NCBI GenBank assembly: GCA_035649635.1
Contig: DASRJE010000208.1
Coordinates: 1 to 64,000 of the forward strand
DNA from: Gp6-AA40 sp035649635
Lineage (GTDB): Bacteria; Acidobacteriota; Vicinamibacteria; Vicinamibacterales; UBA2999
Length of the DNA stretch: 64,000 bases
Reading direction: 5' to 3'
Positions within the stretch are counted from its first letter, which is position 1. Every line of letters starts with the position of its first letter. A model generated the notes under the pieces. It saw only the letters and a program-made list of their open reading frames with translations. It was not told the origin of the DNA and did not search any database. Positions 8,257-15,630 of the stretch are shown one piece after another. The position numbers were made by a program, and so were the translations under genes.

Positions 8257-9138
8257 GTGCCTGCCCGCCTGCCTCGTCGTCCACTGCGAGTGCTGGGCAG
8301 TGTCGCCGCCTTTGGCTTTGGCCTCATTTCCTACGTCTATCTCACGCTTCCCGACGTACGACCGTTGGCCACGAACAACCCGACGTCAACGGCATTTATG
8401 AGACTGCGCGAGCAGGAAGCCGCCGACGAGGGAGTCAAACCGCGTCTGGTGTACCGGTGGGTGCCGTATTCGCGGATCTCACCCAACCTGAGACGCGCGG
8501 TCCTGGTTGCCGAAGACAGCGCCTTCTGGGATCACGAAGGCATCGATGCCGAGCAGATCCGCAAGTCGGTCCAGGACAGCCTGACGCGTCGACAGGCGCC
8601 GCGCGGCGCGAGCACGATCACGCAGCAGCTCGCTAAGAATCTCTACCTCTCGCCTTCCTACGATCCGCTCAGGAAGATCAAAGAGCTCATCATCGCGCGC
8701 CGCCTCGAAGTCGCGCTGCCCAAGACGCGTATCTTCGAGCTCTATCTCAATGTCATCGAGTGGGGCGATCGGGTGTGGGGTGCCGAGGCCGCGGCTCGCA
8801 CCTACTTCGGTATTCCGGCTGCCGGACTCTCTCGGCAGCAATCGGCGCTGCTCGCGGGCGCCATCGTCAATCCTCGACTTTTGACACCAGCTCGACCGAC
8901 GCGGCGCCTGCTCCGCCGTCAGCAGATCATCCTTGCCCGCATGGAAAGCGGCGGGGATCGGCCTGCGCCTCCGGTCGCTACCACGCCCGACTTGGAGTCA
9001 GACGCAGAGTCTGACGCGGCTCCGCCGCCACGGTTTCGCACGACAGTTGATGAGGAAGAGGCACAGGAGGGGGAAGGAATCGAAGCCCCTGCAGAGCCGG
9101 AGCCAGCTCCTCCAGTGGAGCAAGACCCTCCGGCGTGA
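8257..9138 (+). CDS. mtgA: Monofunctional peptidoglycan transglycosylase (GT51)
   Basis: Membrane-anchored glycosyltransferase that polymerises lipid II into glycan strands. A single N-terminal membrane segment (VLGSVAAFGFGLISYVYLTL) precedes the GT51 domain. The family motifs are in order: EDSAFWDHEGID (catalytic Glu at about 86), RGASTITQQLAKNLYLS, KIKELIIARRLE, and IFELYLNVIEWG. The C-terminal 60 residues form an acidic, Pro-rich tail that MtgA proteins usually lack. The start is uncertain: the frame is open far upstream, and I chose GTG at 8257, seven bases after a GGTGGTGAG stretch. GTG at 8254 is equally possible. Confidence 0.9.
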   Translation: MPARLPRRPLRVLGSVAAFGFGLISYVYLTLPDVRPLATNNPTSTAFMRLREQEAADEGVKPRLVYRWVPYSRISPNLRRAVLVAEDSAFWDHEGIDAEQIRKSVQDSLTRRQAPRGASTITQQLAKNLYLSPSYDPLRKIKELIIARRLEVALPKTRIFELYLNVIEWGDRVWGAEAAARTYFGIPAAGLSRQQSALLAGAIVNPRLLTPARPTRRLLRRQQIILARMESGGDRPAPPVATTPDLESDAESDAAPPPRFRTTVDEEEAQEGEGIEAPAEPEPAPPVEQDPPA

Positions 9139-9232
9139 GGGCCGATTTACAGAAAGTTCGCGGGGTCGCGCAGAAATGCGCACGGCTCAGTGAAGCTCGT
9201 AGCGGTTAGCGCCGAAATATGTGATTGCTCCG

Positions 9233-10051
9233 ATGATCAATTACACCGAGCACGTCCGGCGGCTGATGTCGGACATCGTCTTACGCGTGCCCAGGTTGCA
9301 GTTTCTGGATATGAACCGCATCCTGGTGTTCGCGCGCTCCGGACGTGCCGACCGGGAAGGACCGTACGCCACTTGCCACTGCGTCTGTATCCCGCCCAGC
9401 GATCCCGGCTATTACTTCTGGCGTGATCAGACGACGGGGACATTGACGCGACGCTCGGAGTGGTTCGTCACCAAGTCGCCCGTCGTACAGGTGGGCACCG
9501 CTCAGATCGACTACATGGTGTCGTTCACGCTTCCGCGCTTCTGCGATCAGCGGCGCATCAGCGCGCGCAAGCGCGCGCGCTATCGTGGGCATCCCGAGTG
9601 GATGGCGAAGTTGGACACCATCATCCACGAGCTCTACCACATCGATCCGCACCAGCCCGGCATCCGTCGCATCGAACGCGCGGACGGCACTCCCTCGACC
9701 AAGTGTCACAGCCCGGCGTTCTTTCAGGACGTGGTCGAGATGGTGACGCAATACCTGACCAGCAGCCCCGATCCCGAGATTCTCGAATTCCTTCGCTATG
9801 ACTTCGTGGGGTTGACCGCGCGGTATGGCGGCGTCGTCGCGACGACCTTCAAGGGATCCTGCTACCCGCGCCGGTACATGGAAGTCCTTCGACCGCAACC
9901 AGAGACAGCGAATCACGACTGTCCGGTCGAGCCGCTCGACCTTCCTCGTGTGGCCACGCACTTCAGTGATGAGGACTTGGTGATTCGGCGATTCCATGCG
10001 GAGACCGCCGCGCCTTCGCTCGCGCGCAAGGGCAAGGTCCGCGCAGCGTAA
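9233..10051 (+). CDS. Putative zinc metallopeptidase with HELYH motif
   Basis: A soluble protein of 272 residues with no signal peptide. Residues 132-136 are HELYH followed by IDPHQPG, a gluzincin-type HExxH zinc motif. A downstream Cys-His pair (KCHSPAFF) may supply further ligands. The N-terminal part has a Cys/His cluster (CHCVC, residues 48-52). It resembles the conserved putative metallopeptidases annotated without function in several soil phyla. GTG at 9221 in the same frame could be the true start, since neither candidate has a clear ribosome site. It lies between two cell-wall genes, mtgA upstream and an NlpC/P60 hydrolase facing it, which may be coincidence. Confidence 0.7.
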   Translation: MINYTEHVRRLMSDIVLRVPRLQFLDMNRILVFARSGRADREGPYATCHCVCIPPSDPGYYFWRDQTTGTLTRRSEWFVTKSPVVQVGTAQIDYMVSFTLPRFCDQRRISARKRARYRGHPEWMAKLDTIIHELYHIDPHQPGIRRIERADGTPSTKCHSPAFFQDVVEMVTQYLTSSPDPEILEFLRYDFVGLTARYGGVVATTFKGSCYPRRYMEVLRPQPETANHDCPVEPLDLPRVATHFSDEDLVIRRFHAETAAPSLARKGKVRAA

Positions 10052-10591
10052 CTATCCCGAATCACTTACGCGTCGCGCCCCAACCCAGCGCGACGACCAG
10101 TACTCACTCTCGTAGCTCTCGACGCGCACGACGCCTCGCGAGCTCGGTGCATGCACGAACTGGCCGGCGCCAAGCGCAATACCGACGTGCGAGGCGCCTC
10201 GGCTCACCGTCTCGAAAAAAACCAGATCGCCCGGGTGGACCTCATCGCGATCCACCCGCTTGCCTTGGTCGTACTGTTCTCGCGTTTCGCGAGGAAGCGA
10301 TGTGCCGTGCTGCGCGAACACCCACTGGACGAACCCGCTGCAGTCGAAGCCGCGTGCAGGCTCGCTCCCTCCGTTCAAATACGGGGTCCCGCGAAGCGCC
10401 AGCGCCGTCGCGATAAGCGCGGAAGGCGCGCTTTCAACTTCGCCGGGTGACACCGGCTCGGGGGACGCCGGAGGCACATTGGCCCCGGGGAAAGGCTGGG
10501 GTCGTGGCACACGGCCTCCGCTCGCGCACCCGCCCACGAGCGTGGCCGTGAAGAGCAGTAGCGGAATGAACCAGGCGGCCCGGATCGCCAT
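10052..10591 (-). CDS. NlpC/P60 family lipoprotein (peptidoglycan endopeptidase)
   Basis: A protein of 179 residues with a lipoprotein signal: lipobox LVGGC, Cys22. A Pro-rich linker (PRPQPFPGANVPPASPEP) leads to an NlpC/P60 cysteine peptidase domain. The catalytic residues are Cys84 in FDCSGFV, His135 in SHVGIAL and His147 in FVHAPSS. Such lipoproteins cleave the D-Glu-gamma-meso-DAP bond in the murein stem peptide. It is a stand-alone gene convergent with the metallopeptidase gene; the two stop codons are adjacent without overlap. Confidence 0.93.
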   Translation of the reverse strand: MAIRAAWFIPLLLFTATLVGGCASGGRVPRPQPFPGANVPPASPEPVSPGEVESAPSALIATALALRGTPYLNGGSEPARGFDCSGFVQWVFAQHGTSLPRETREQYDQGKRVDRDEVHPGDLVFFETVSRGASHVGIALGAGQFVHAPSSRGVVRVESYESEYWSSRWVGARRVSDSG

Positions 10592-10691
10592 GTTAATGAC
10601 AGTGTATCGTCGTAACTCTCTCGTTGCTTAGAGTTTATGGTGTCGGAACCTTGACAGCTCTCGCGGCTCTCCTGCATCATTGGTTCCAGAT

Positions 10692-11225
10692 ATGCAGCAG
10701 GCGCTTCTCCTCAATGCGACGTTCGAGCCGCTGAAGGTCGTCGACTGGCAGAAGGCGATTACGCTGTGGTGCCAGGGCAAGGTGGAGGTCATCGCCCATC
10801 ACGACCGTGAGGTGCACTCCGTCAAGTTCACGATCAAGCTTCCCTCGGTCATCCGATTGCTTCGATTCGTCAAGATCAAGCGCCGGTTCGACTATGTGCC
10901 GTTTTCGAGGGCCAACATCTACTCACGCGACCGCTACACCTGTCAGTACTGCAATGAGGTGTTCCCGACGTCGGACCTGACCTTCGATCACGTCGTTCCC
11001 GTTGCCCAGGGCGGGCGCAAGGATTGGGAGAACATCGTCACCTGTTGCATCGGGTGTAATCGCCTCAAGGGAGGGCGTACGCCAGCTGAGGCGGGGTTGA
11101 AGCTGCTGCGGCATCCGCGGCGGCCGGATTCGGCGCCGGCGATTCGCATCACGGTCGGGTTGCGAGACGCACCCGAGAGCTGGCGTGATTACCTGTATTG
11201 GAACGTCGAGCTCGACGACACTTAA
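10692..11225 (+). CDS. HNH endonuclease family protein
   Basis: A protein of 177 residues. It has the four-Cys zinc site CQYC (84-87) and CIGC (119-122) surrounding the HNH core: DHVVPVAQGG (Asp-His at 99-100) and Asn at about 114 in WENIVTCC. The N-terminal MQQALLLNATFEPLKVVDWQ is characteristic of a widespread chromosomal HNH family found in Acidobacteria, Actinobacteria and Cyanobacteria; its biological role is not established. I chose the ATG at 10692; a TTG four codons earlier is possible. No methylase, intron or phage gene lies next to it. Confidence 0.88.
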   Translation: MQQALLLNATFEPLKVVDWQKAITLWCQGKVEVIAHHDREVHSVKFTIKLPSVIRLLRFVKIKRRFDYVPFSRANIYSRDRYTCQYCNEVFPTSDLTFDHVVPVAQGGRKDWENIVTCCIGCNRLKGGRTPAEAGLKLLRHPRRPDSAPAIRITVGLRDAPESWRDYLYWNVELDDT

Positions 11226-11237
11226 GAACGAAGTCCG

Positions 11238-11272
11238 AAGTTCAAAGGTCAAAGTGTGTACCCTTTGAACTT
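11238..11272 (+). repeat. Hairpin just upstream of the TIG/propeller start codon
   Basis: Arms AAGTTCAAAGG (11238-11248) and CCTTTGAACTT (11262-11272) are perfect inverted repeats of 11 bp around a 13-base loop. The ATG of the next gene begins four bases after the second arm, so the hairpin occupies the ribosome-binding region. The core CAAAGGTCAAA recurs on the other strand near 47330-47345, between two convergent genes. Confidence 0.6.
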
Positions 11273-11275
11273 GAG

Positions 11276-12262
11276 ATGGCCAGACCCACCATCGCGTCGG
11301 TCACCCCCCTCCGAGCCGTTGAAGGCGGACGAATCACGCTCAGAGGTTCGGGGTTTCCGGTCGACACGATTCCCGAAGTGACCATCGGTGGTCAGCGTGC
11401 GCTCGTCGCTTTCGCGTCGAGCTCGCGCATGGTTGTCACCGTGCCGGCCGACGTGGACTCGGGTCCGGCGCCCATCCGCATCGAAGACCTGCCCGGTGCG
11501 ACTGCCTACGTATCGGTAGGTGGTTCCTGGGCCACGGGGTTGCACCAGGTCGATAACCCCGTCTTCGACCGGGATGGCAATCTCTTCGTCACCTACAGTG
11601 GATCGCGCGGTCAGGAATCTCCCGTATCGATCTTTCGGTGCACGCCATCGGGCACTCGCGAGCCGTTCGTTTCAGGCATCGTCAATGCGACGTCGATGGT
11701 CATCGGCCCTGACCGGCAGCTGTATGTATCGAGCCGGTTCGAAGGAGCCGTCTATCGTGTCTCGACTGAAGGCAAGCACGAGCTCGTGGCATCTGAGCTC
11801 GGTGTTGCGTGCGGCCTCGCGTTCGATCGCGATGGATCCCTTTACGTCGGCGACCGATCGGGCACGATCTTCCGCGTGCGTGACAATCGGGCCGAGCCAT
11901 TCGCCACGTTGCCCCCCAGTGTCGCGGCATTCCATCTCGCGATCAGCCCGAAGGGTGAGCTCTTCGCGAGTGGTCCCACGCTCTCGACGTACGATCACGT
12001 CTACCGCATCGGATCCGACGGCAACGTCCGCTCTGTGCTGGCCACGTTCGGGCGTCCGCAGGGACTCGCGTTCTCACCCGGCGAGGGCGTGCTCCACGTG
12101 GTGGATGCGCTCGCTGGTCGAAGCGGACTCTATCGCCTCGCTGATCTCGACGGCGAACCAGAACTGCTGGTTGCGGGCTGCGGGTTCATCGGTGTGGCGT
12201 TCGGCCCGTCGGGTGAATTTGCCGTCGCCTCGAACGAGACGGCCTACCGTTTCGATTCGTAA
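11276..12262 (+). CDS. IPT/TIG-domain beta-propeller protein
   Basis: A protein of 328 residues without an obvious signal peptide. Residues about 4-80 (IASVTPLRAVEGGRITLRGS and following) form an immunoglobulin-like IPT/TIG domain. The remainder is an SMP-30/NHL-like six-bladed propeller with repeated units of the type LAFDRDGSLYVGD and LAISPKGELFASG. Related proteins bind sugars or lactones, but no catalytic metal ligands are clear here. The start at 11276 sits directly after a perfect hairpin and lacks a clear ribosome site; no better start exists downstream before the TIG domain. Confidence 0.75.
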   Translation: MARPTIASVTPLRAVEGGRITLRGSGFPVDTIPEVTIGGQRALVAFASSSRMVVTVPADVDSGPAPIRIEDLPGATAYVSVGGSWATGLHQVDNPVFDRDGNLFVTYSGSRGQESPVSIFRCTPSGTREPFVSGIVNATSMVIGPDRQLYVSSRFEGAVYRVSTEGKHELVASELGVACGLAFDRDGSLYVGDRSGTIFRVRDNRAEPFATLPPSVAAFHLAISPKGELFASGPTLSTYDHVYRIGSDGNVRSVLATFGRPQGLAFSPGEGVLHVVDALAGRSGLYRLADLDGEPELLVAGCGFIGVAFGPSGEFAVASNETAYRFDS

Positions 12263-12330
12263 CAAACGGGCAATCCAGACTCACCACACTGGTCGTCCGT
12301 AGAGGCAGGTCCTTAGACATCCAGGTGCCT

Positions 12331-15045
12331 TCAATCGGTGCGCAACGCCTCGAGTGGGCTGAGGCGCGCGGCGCGGCGCGCGGGCAGCCAGCATGCGACG
12401 ACGGCGATGCCGGTCAGCAGCAGCGTGACCACGCCGATGACGAGCGGGTCGCGCGGGCTCACGTTGTACAGCAGCGCCTCGATCACCCTGCCGCCCGCCA
12501 ATGCCGCGGCCAGGCCAAGCCCGACACCGATCATCGTCACGCTCACGCTCTGACGAAGGATCATTGCCGCCACACCAGAAGGCTCGGCGCCGAGCGCGAG
12601 CCGAACACCGATCTCGCCCGTGCGCTGCGCCGCGATGTACGACACGACGCCGTAGATGCCGATCGCGCCCAGGAGCAGCGCCACGCCGGCGGCGATGCCG
12701 AGCAGCACCATCGTGAACAGCATCTGGTCGCCCGCGCGATCGACGATCTCCTGCAGCGTGCGCACCTGGGCGATCGCGAGGTTCGCATCGACGTCCTCCA
12801 CCGCCGCGCGTGCCGCGGCGGTGAGGTCTTCAGGGTTTGTTGTCGATCGGACGACGTAGCTCATTGTCGTGATGTTGGGCCCGATGAGCGCCTCGGAAGG
12901 GATTTCCGGCCCGCCCGCGATCGACATCGGCATGAACATTTGCGGCAGCGGCGGCGCCGTGAGCGCACCAGTCGGCGTGTTGGCGACCAGGCCAACGACC
13001 TCGAGCCACGGTGGCGCCGGTAGTTTCGGATCGACTCGTGCCGCCGATCGGACTCGCTTGCCGATAGGGTCCTGCCCGGGGAAGTACATGGCGGCGAGCG
13101 CCTCGTCGATGACCACAACGGGCTCGCGGCGATCGACATCGCTTTGCGTGAGCGTACGACCGCGTATCAGGCGGATGCTGGCGGTTTCGAGATACCCGCC
13201 GGCGACTGCGCGGAACCACGCGAACTGACGTTGCAGTTGCTGCGGGTTGTCGAGCTCGTTCTCGACGACAAGGCCGTTGCCGTAATTGGTGCCGCTGACC
13301 GGCAGGGTGCTCGAGGCTGAAGCGGAGACCACTCCCGGCAGGGCGTTCAGCCGGTCGAGAATGGCGCGGTGGGTGGCCGCCGCGCGCTCGCGCGTCTCGT
13401 AGACGCGCGGGGGCAGAGCGACGCCGAAGCTGAGAGTCGACGCGGGATCGAATCCAAGATCCAAGTTGCGCAGCCGCTGCACGCTGCGCACCGTCAGGCC
13501 TGAGGCGACCAGCAGCACGAGTGCCAGTGCGACCTGCGCTGTCATCAGGATCTGGCGCGCGCGATGCTGACCGCGCGTCGCGGTCTGACCGCGGCCGCTG
13601 TCGTGCAAGGTGGCGGTGATCGGAGCGAGGCGCAGGAGCGGGATCGCGCCGAACGCCAAGGCTGCGAGCAGGCTCAGCCCGGCCGTGAAGAGCACCACAA
13701 CCGCGTCGATACGCACTTCGTTGAGCCGCGGCAGATTGACGGGGCCGAATGCGACCAGCAGGCGGACGCCGCCCCAGGCGAGCGCCAGGCCAACGATGCC
13801 ACCGACCACTCCGAGCAGTACGCTTTCGGCGAGGAAGTAGCGCGCCAGCCGCTGCGTCCCGGCGCCGAGTGCACGACGCACCGCCACTTCGCGGTGCCGC
13901 GACTCCGAGCGCACGAGGAATAAGTTCGCGATGTTCGCGCACGCGACGAGCAGGAGGAGGCCGACTGCCGCGAGGAGAATCCAGAGCGCCTCGGCGATCC
14001 TGCCGACAAAGAATTCGTGGAGCGGCAGTGCCGTGGACACGATGCCCGTCTGATTCGGTGCCCTGCGCGCCAGATCCTCGATCAGGTTCGTGATCTCCGC
14101 GCGTGCGCTCGTGACGGTCGCATCGTCACGCAACCGCGCGATGCCCTGGATGGAAAACAGGAACGACGCCGACGCGCGCGTCGATTGTGCCGGCTGCCAC
14201 AGATCGATCTGCGGCCGAGGGAACGCGAAGGAGACCGGCATGACACCGACGACGTCGGTGGGGACGCCGTCGATCACGATGGTGCGGCCGACGACGGCGG
14301 GATCCGCACCGAATCGCCGCACCCAGAAGCCATGCGTCAGCACGGCGACCGCCGGTGTGCCCAGCACGCCCTCCTGTTCGGTGAACCACCGGCCGAGCGC
14401 GGGCGTCACGCGCAACACCGAGAGCAGGGACGGCGTGCCACGCGCGATCACGAGACGCTCTGGCGTGCCGCTCCCCGTCAACGTGCCGCTACCGCCTGTG
14501 TATGCGGCGATGCTGTCGAGCAAGCGCGTGTTATCCGCGAGTTGGTGGTAGAGCTGCCAGGTCATGGTCGGCACGCCCGAGGGAACGTTGCGGCCCGGGA
14601 TGCCGTAGTCGAGAAAAATCAGCCGCCCGGAGTCGGCGTACGGCAGCGGGTTGAGGACGACGCGATACACCAGCGTGAAGATCGCGGCGTTGGCCGCAAT
14701 CGCCAGCGCCAGCGTCGTTGCAGCCGCAGCGGTGAAGATCGGCGTGCGCGTCAGCCGTCGCGCGGCGTGGCGCAGTTCCTGCGCAAGTGTGTCCATCATT
14801 CCTGCCTTCGGCGGCCTCAGCAGGCGCTCTCGTGCGTGCCGTATGCGCGCCGCTCGACCCCCTCGCTCCGTGATCGCCACGATCAGGAGACCGGCGCTCT
14901 CGCGCCACCACACTTTCGTCGCGCGCCATCGCCCAGCGGCGCGCGCAGCAGCGAGACGGTTCGCGATCGCGTCTTCCATCGCTGCGCCGTACTCCTGGCG
15001 CAGTGCCTCGGGAGATAACCGCAGGAGCCACCGGTGGACACGCAT
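12331..15045 (-). CDS. ADOP-type duplicated MacB/FtsX permease
   Basis: A membrane protein of 904 residues of the acidobacterial duplicated orphan permease type. A short cytoplasmic N-terminal part (MRVHRWLLRLSPEALRQEYG) is followed by two copies of the MacB_PCD plus FtsX unit: a membrane helix, a long periplasmic domain, then three helices, twice. Typical signatures are ANIANLFLVRSESRHREVAVR in the first FtsX block and GVVSYIAAQRTGEIGVRLALG in the second. No ATPase is encoded, hence orphan. ATG at 15045 was chosen because it lies one base after the PadR stop. The pair is a known arrangement; the exported substrate is unknown. Confidence 0.93.
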   Translation of the reverse strand: MRVHRWLLRLSPEALRQEYGAAMEDAIANRLAAARAAGRWRATKVWWRESAGLLIVAITERGGRAARIRHARERLLRPPKAGMMDTLAQELRHAARRLTRTPIFTAAAATTLALAIAANAAIFTLVYRVVLNPLPYADSGRLIFLDYGIPGRNVPSGVPTMTWQLYHQLADNTRLLDSIAAYTGGSGTLTGSGTPERLVIARGTPSLLSVLRVTPALGRWFTEQEGVLGTPAVAVLTHGFWVRRFGADPAVVGRTIVIDGVPTDVVGVMPVSFAFPRPQIDLWQPAQSTRASASFLFSIQGIARLRDDATVTSARAEITNLIEDLARRAPNQTGIVSTALPLHEFFVGRIAEALWILLAAVGLLLLVACANIANLFLVRSESRHREVAVRRALGAGTQRLARYFLAESVLLGVVGGIVGLALAWGGVRLLVAFGPVNLPRLNEVRIDAVVVLFTAGLSLLAALAFGAIPLLRLAPITATLHDSGRGQTATRGQHRARQILMTAQVALALVLLVASGLTVRSVQRLRNLDLGFDPASTLSFGVALPPRVYETRERAAATHRAILDRLNALPGVVSASASSTLPVSGTNYGNGLVVENELDNPQQLQRQFAWFRAVAGGYLETASIRLIRGRTLTQSDVDRREPVVVIDEALAAMYFPGQDPIGKRVRSAARVDPKLPAPPWLEVVGLVANTPTGALTAPPLPQMFMPMSIAGGPEIPSEALIGPNITTMSYVVRSTTNPEDLTAAARAAVEDVDANLAIAQVRTLQEIVDRAGDQMLFTMVLLGIAAGVALLLGAIGIYGVVSYIAAQRTGEIGVRLALGAEPSGVAAMILRQSVSVTMIGVGLGLAAALAGGRVIEALLYNVSPRDPLVIGVVTLLLTGIAVVACWLPARRAARLSPLEALRTD

Positions 15046-15046
15046 G

Positions 15047-15427
15047 TCAGGCTCGTCCGGGATAGAGCCCGCGCTGCCGCGCGGCGCGGACCAGCGCGGC
15101 CAGGCGCTGCGCTTCCTGCGCCACGGCGCGGCGCCCGAGGCGTGTGATGGCGAAATACTTCCGCCTCGGATCCACGTGGTCCGGCCCCGCAACCGGTGTC
15201 ACCAGACCTTCCTCGGTCAGCCGCCGGAGAGCCTGGTAGAGCGCGCCGGTCGTCGGATCCAGCCGCCCTCCCGATTCCTCCTCGACCCGCTGGCCGATGG
15301 CGTAGCCATGCGACGGGCCATCGCCGAGCGCCAGCAAGATGTGAAACGGCAACTCGCCGAGGCCGCCCCGAGCTGCGTCGAGCGAGCCCGGCGCCGGGTC
15401 GGAATCGGATGTCCGCATTCGTGGCAT
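15047..15427 (-). CDS. PadR family transcriptional regulator
   Basis: A protein of 126 residues with the PadR winged helix: LPFHILLALGDGPSHGYAIG, then TGALYQALRRLTEEGLV and the wing residues DPRRKYFAIT. It is co-directional with the duplicated permease, whose start follows its stop with one base between, so it probably controls that operon. The usual 30-residue C-terminal helix is short but present. ATG at 15427 was used; an in-frame ATG at 15417 would shorten it by three or four residues. A candidate operator lies 24 bp upstream. Confidence 0.93.
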   Translation of the reverse strand: MPRMRTSDSDPAPGSLDAARGGLGELPFHILLALGDGPSHGYAIGQRVEEESGGRLDPTTGALYQALRRLTEEGLVTPVAGPDHVDPRRKYFAITRLGRRAVAQEAQRLAALVRAARQRGLYPGRA

Positions 15428-15450
15428 TGGACGGGGTTCCGTCGGAAAAG

Positions 15451-15478
15451 GTTGTCAGCCAACTATAGTAGTGACAAC
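15451..15478. promoter_or_regulatory. Candidate PadR operator/promoter
   Basis: Perfect 7-bp arms GTTGTCA (15451-15457) and TGACAAC (15472-15478) are separated by 14 bp. The site lies 24 bp upstream of the padR start codon. The spacer contains ACTATAGTAG, a plausible -10-like element in either direction. PadR proteins commonly bind dyads of this ATGT/TGTC-like type at their own promoters, so autorepression is a reasonable inference. Confidence 0.55.
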
Positions 15479-15630
15479 TAGAGTGGGCTCCTCGTCGTCG
15501 CGGCCCGGGTCGATCCCAGGCCACTGTCCCATCGGGGTGAAGGACGACAACGCCTTCAGCGACTTCGTCACGTACCAGGCTGACGAATTGCTGTTCGGGA
15601 CTGCCAGTGCGGTCTGTACGACCTGACTCG

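Noticed and set aside
10692..11225. HNH gene as part of a mobile intron or restriction system
   Set aside because: No intron structure, methylase or phage gene nearby; the family is a common chromosomal one.
15485..15630. Possible protein fragment between PadR and the FG-GAP gene
   Set aside because: One minus-strand frame (PEQQFVSLVRDEVAEGVVVL) looks codon-like, but it is short, has no start and shows no family I recognise.
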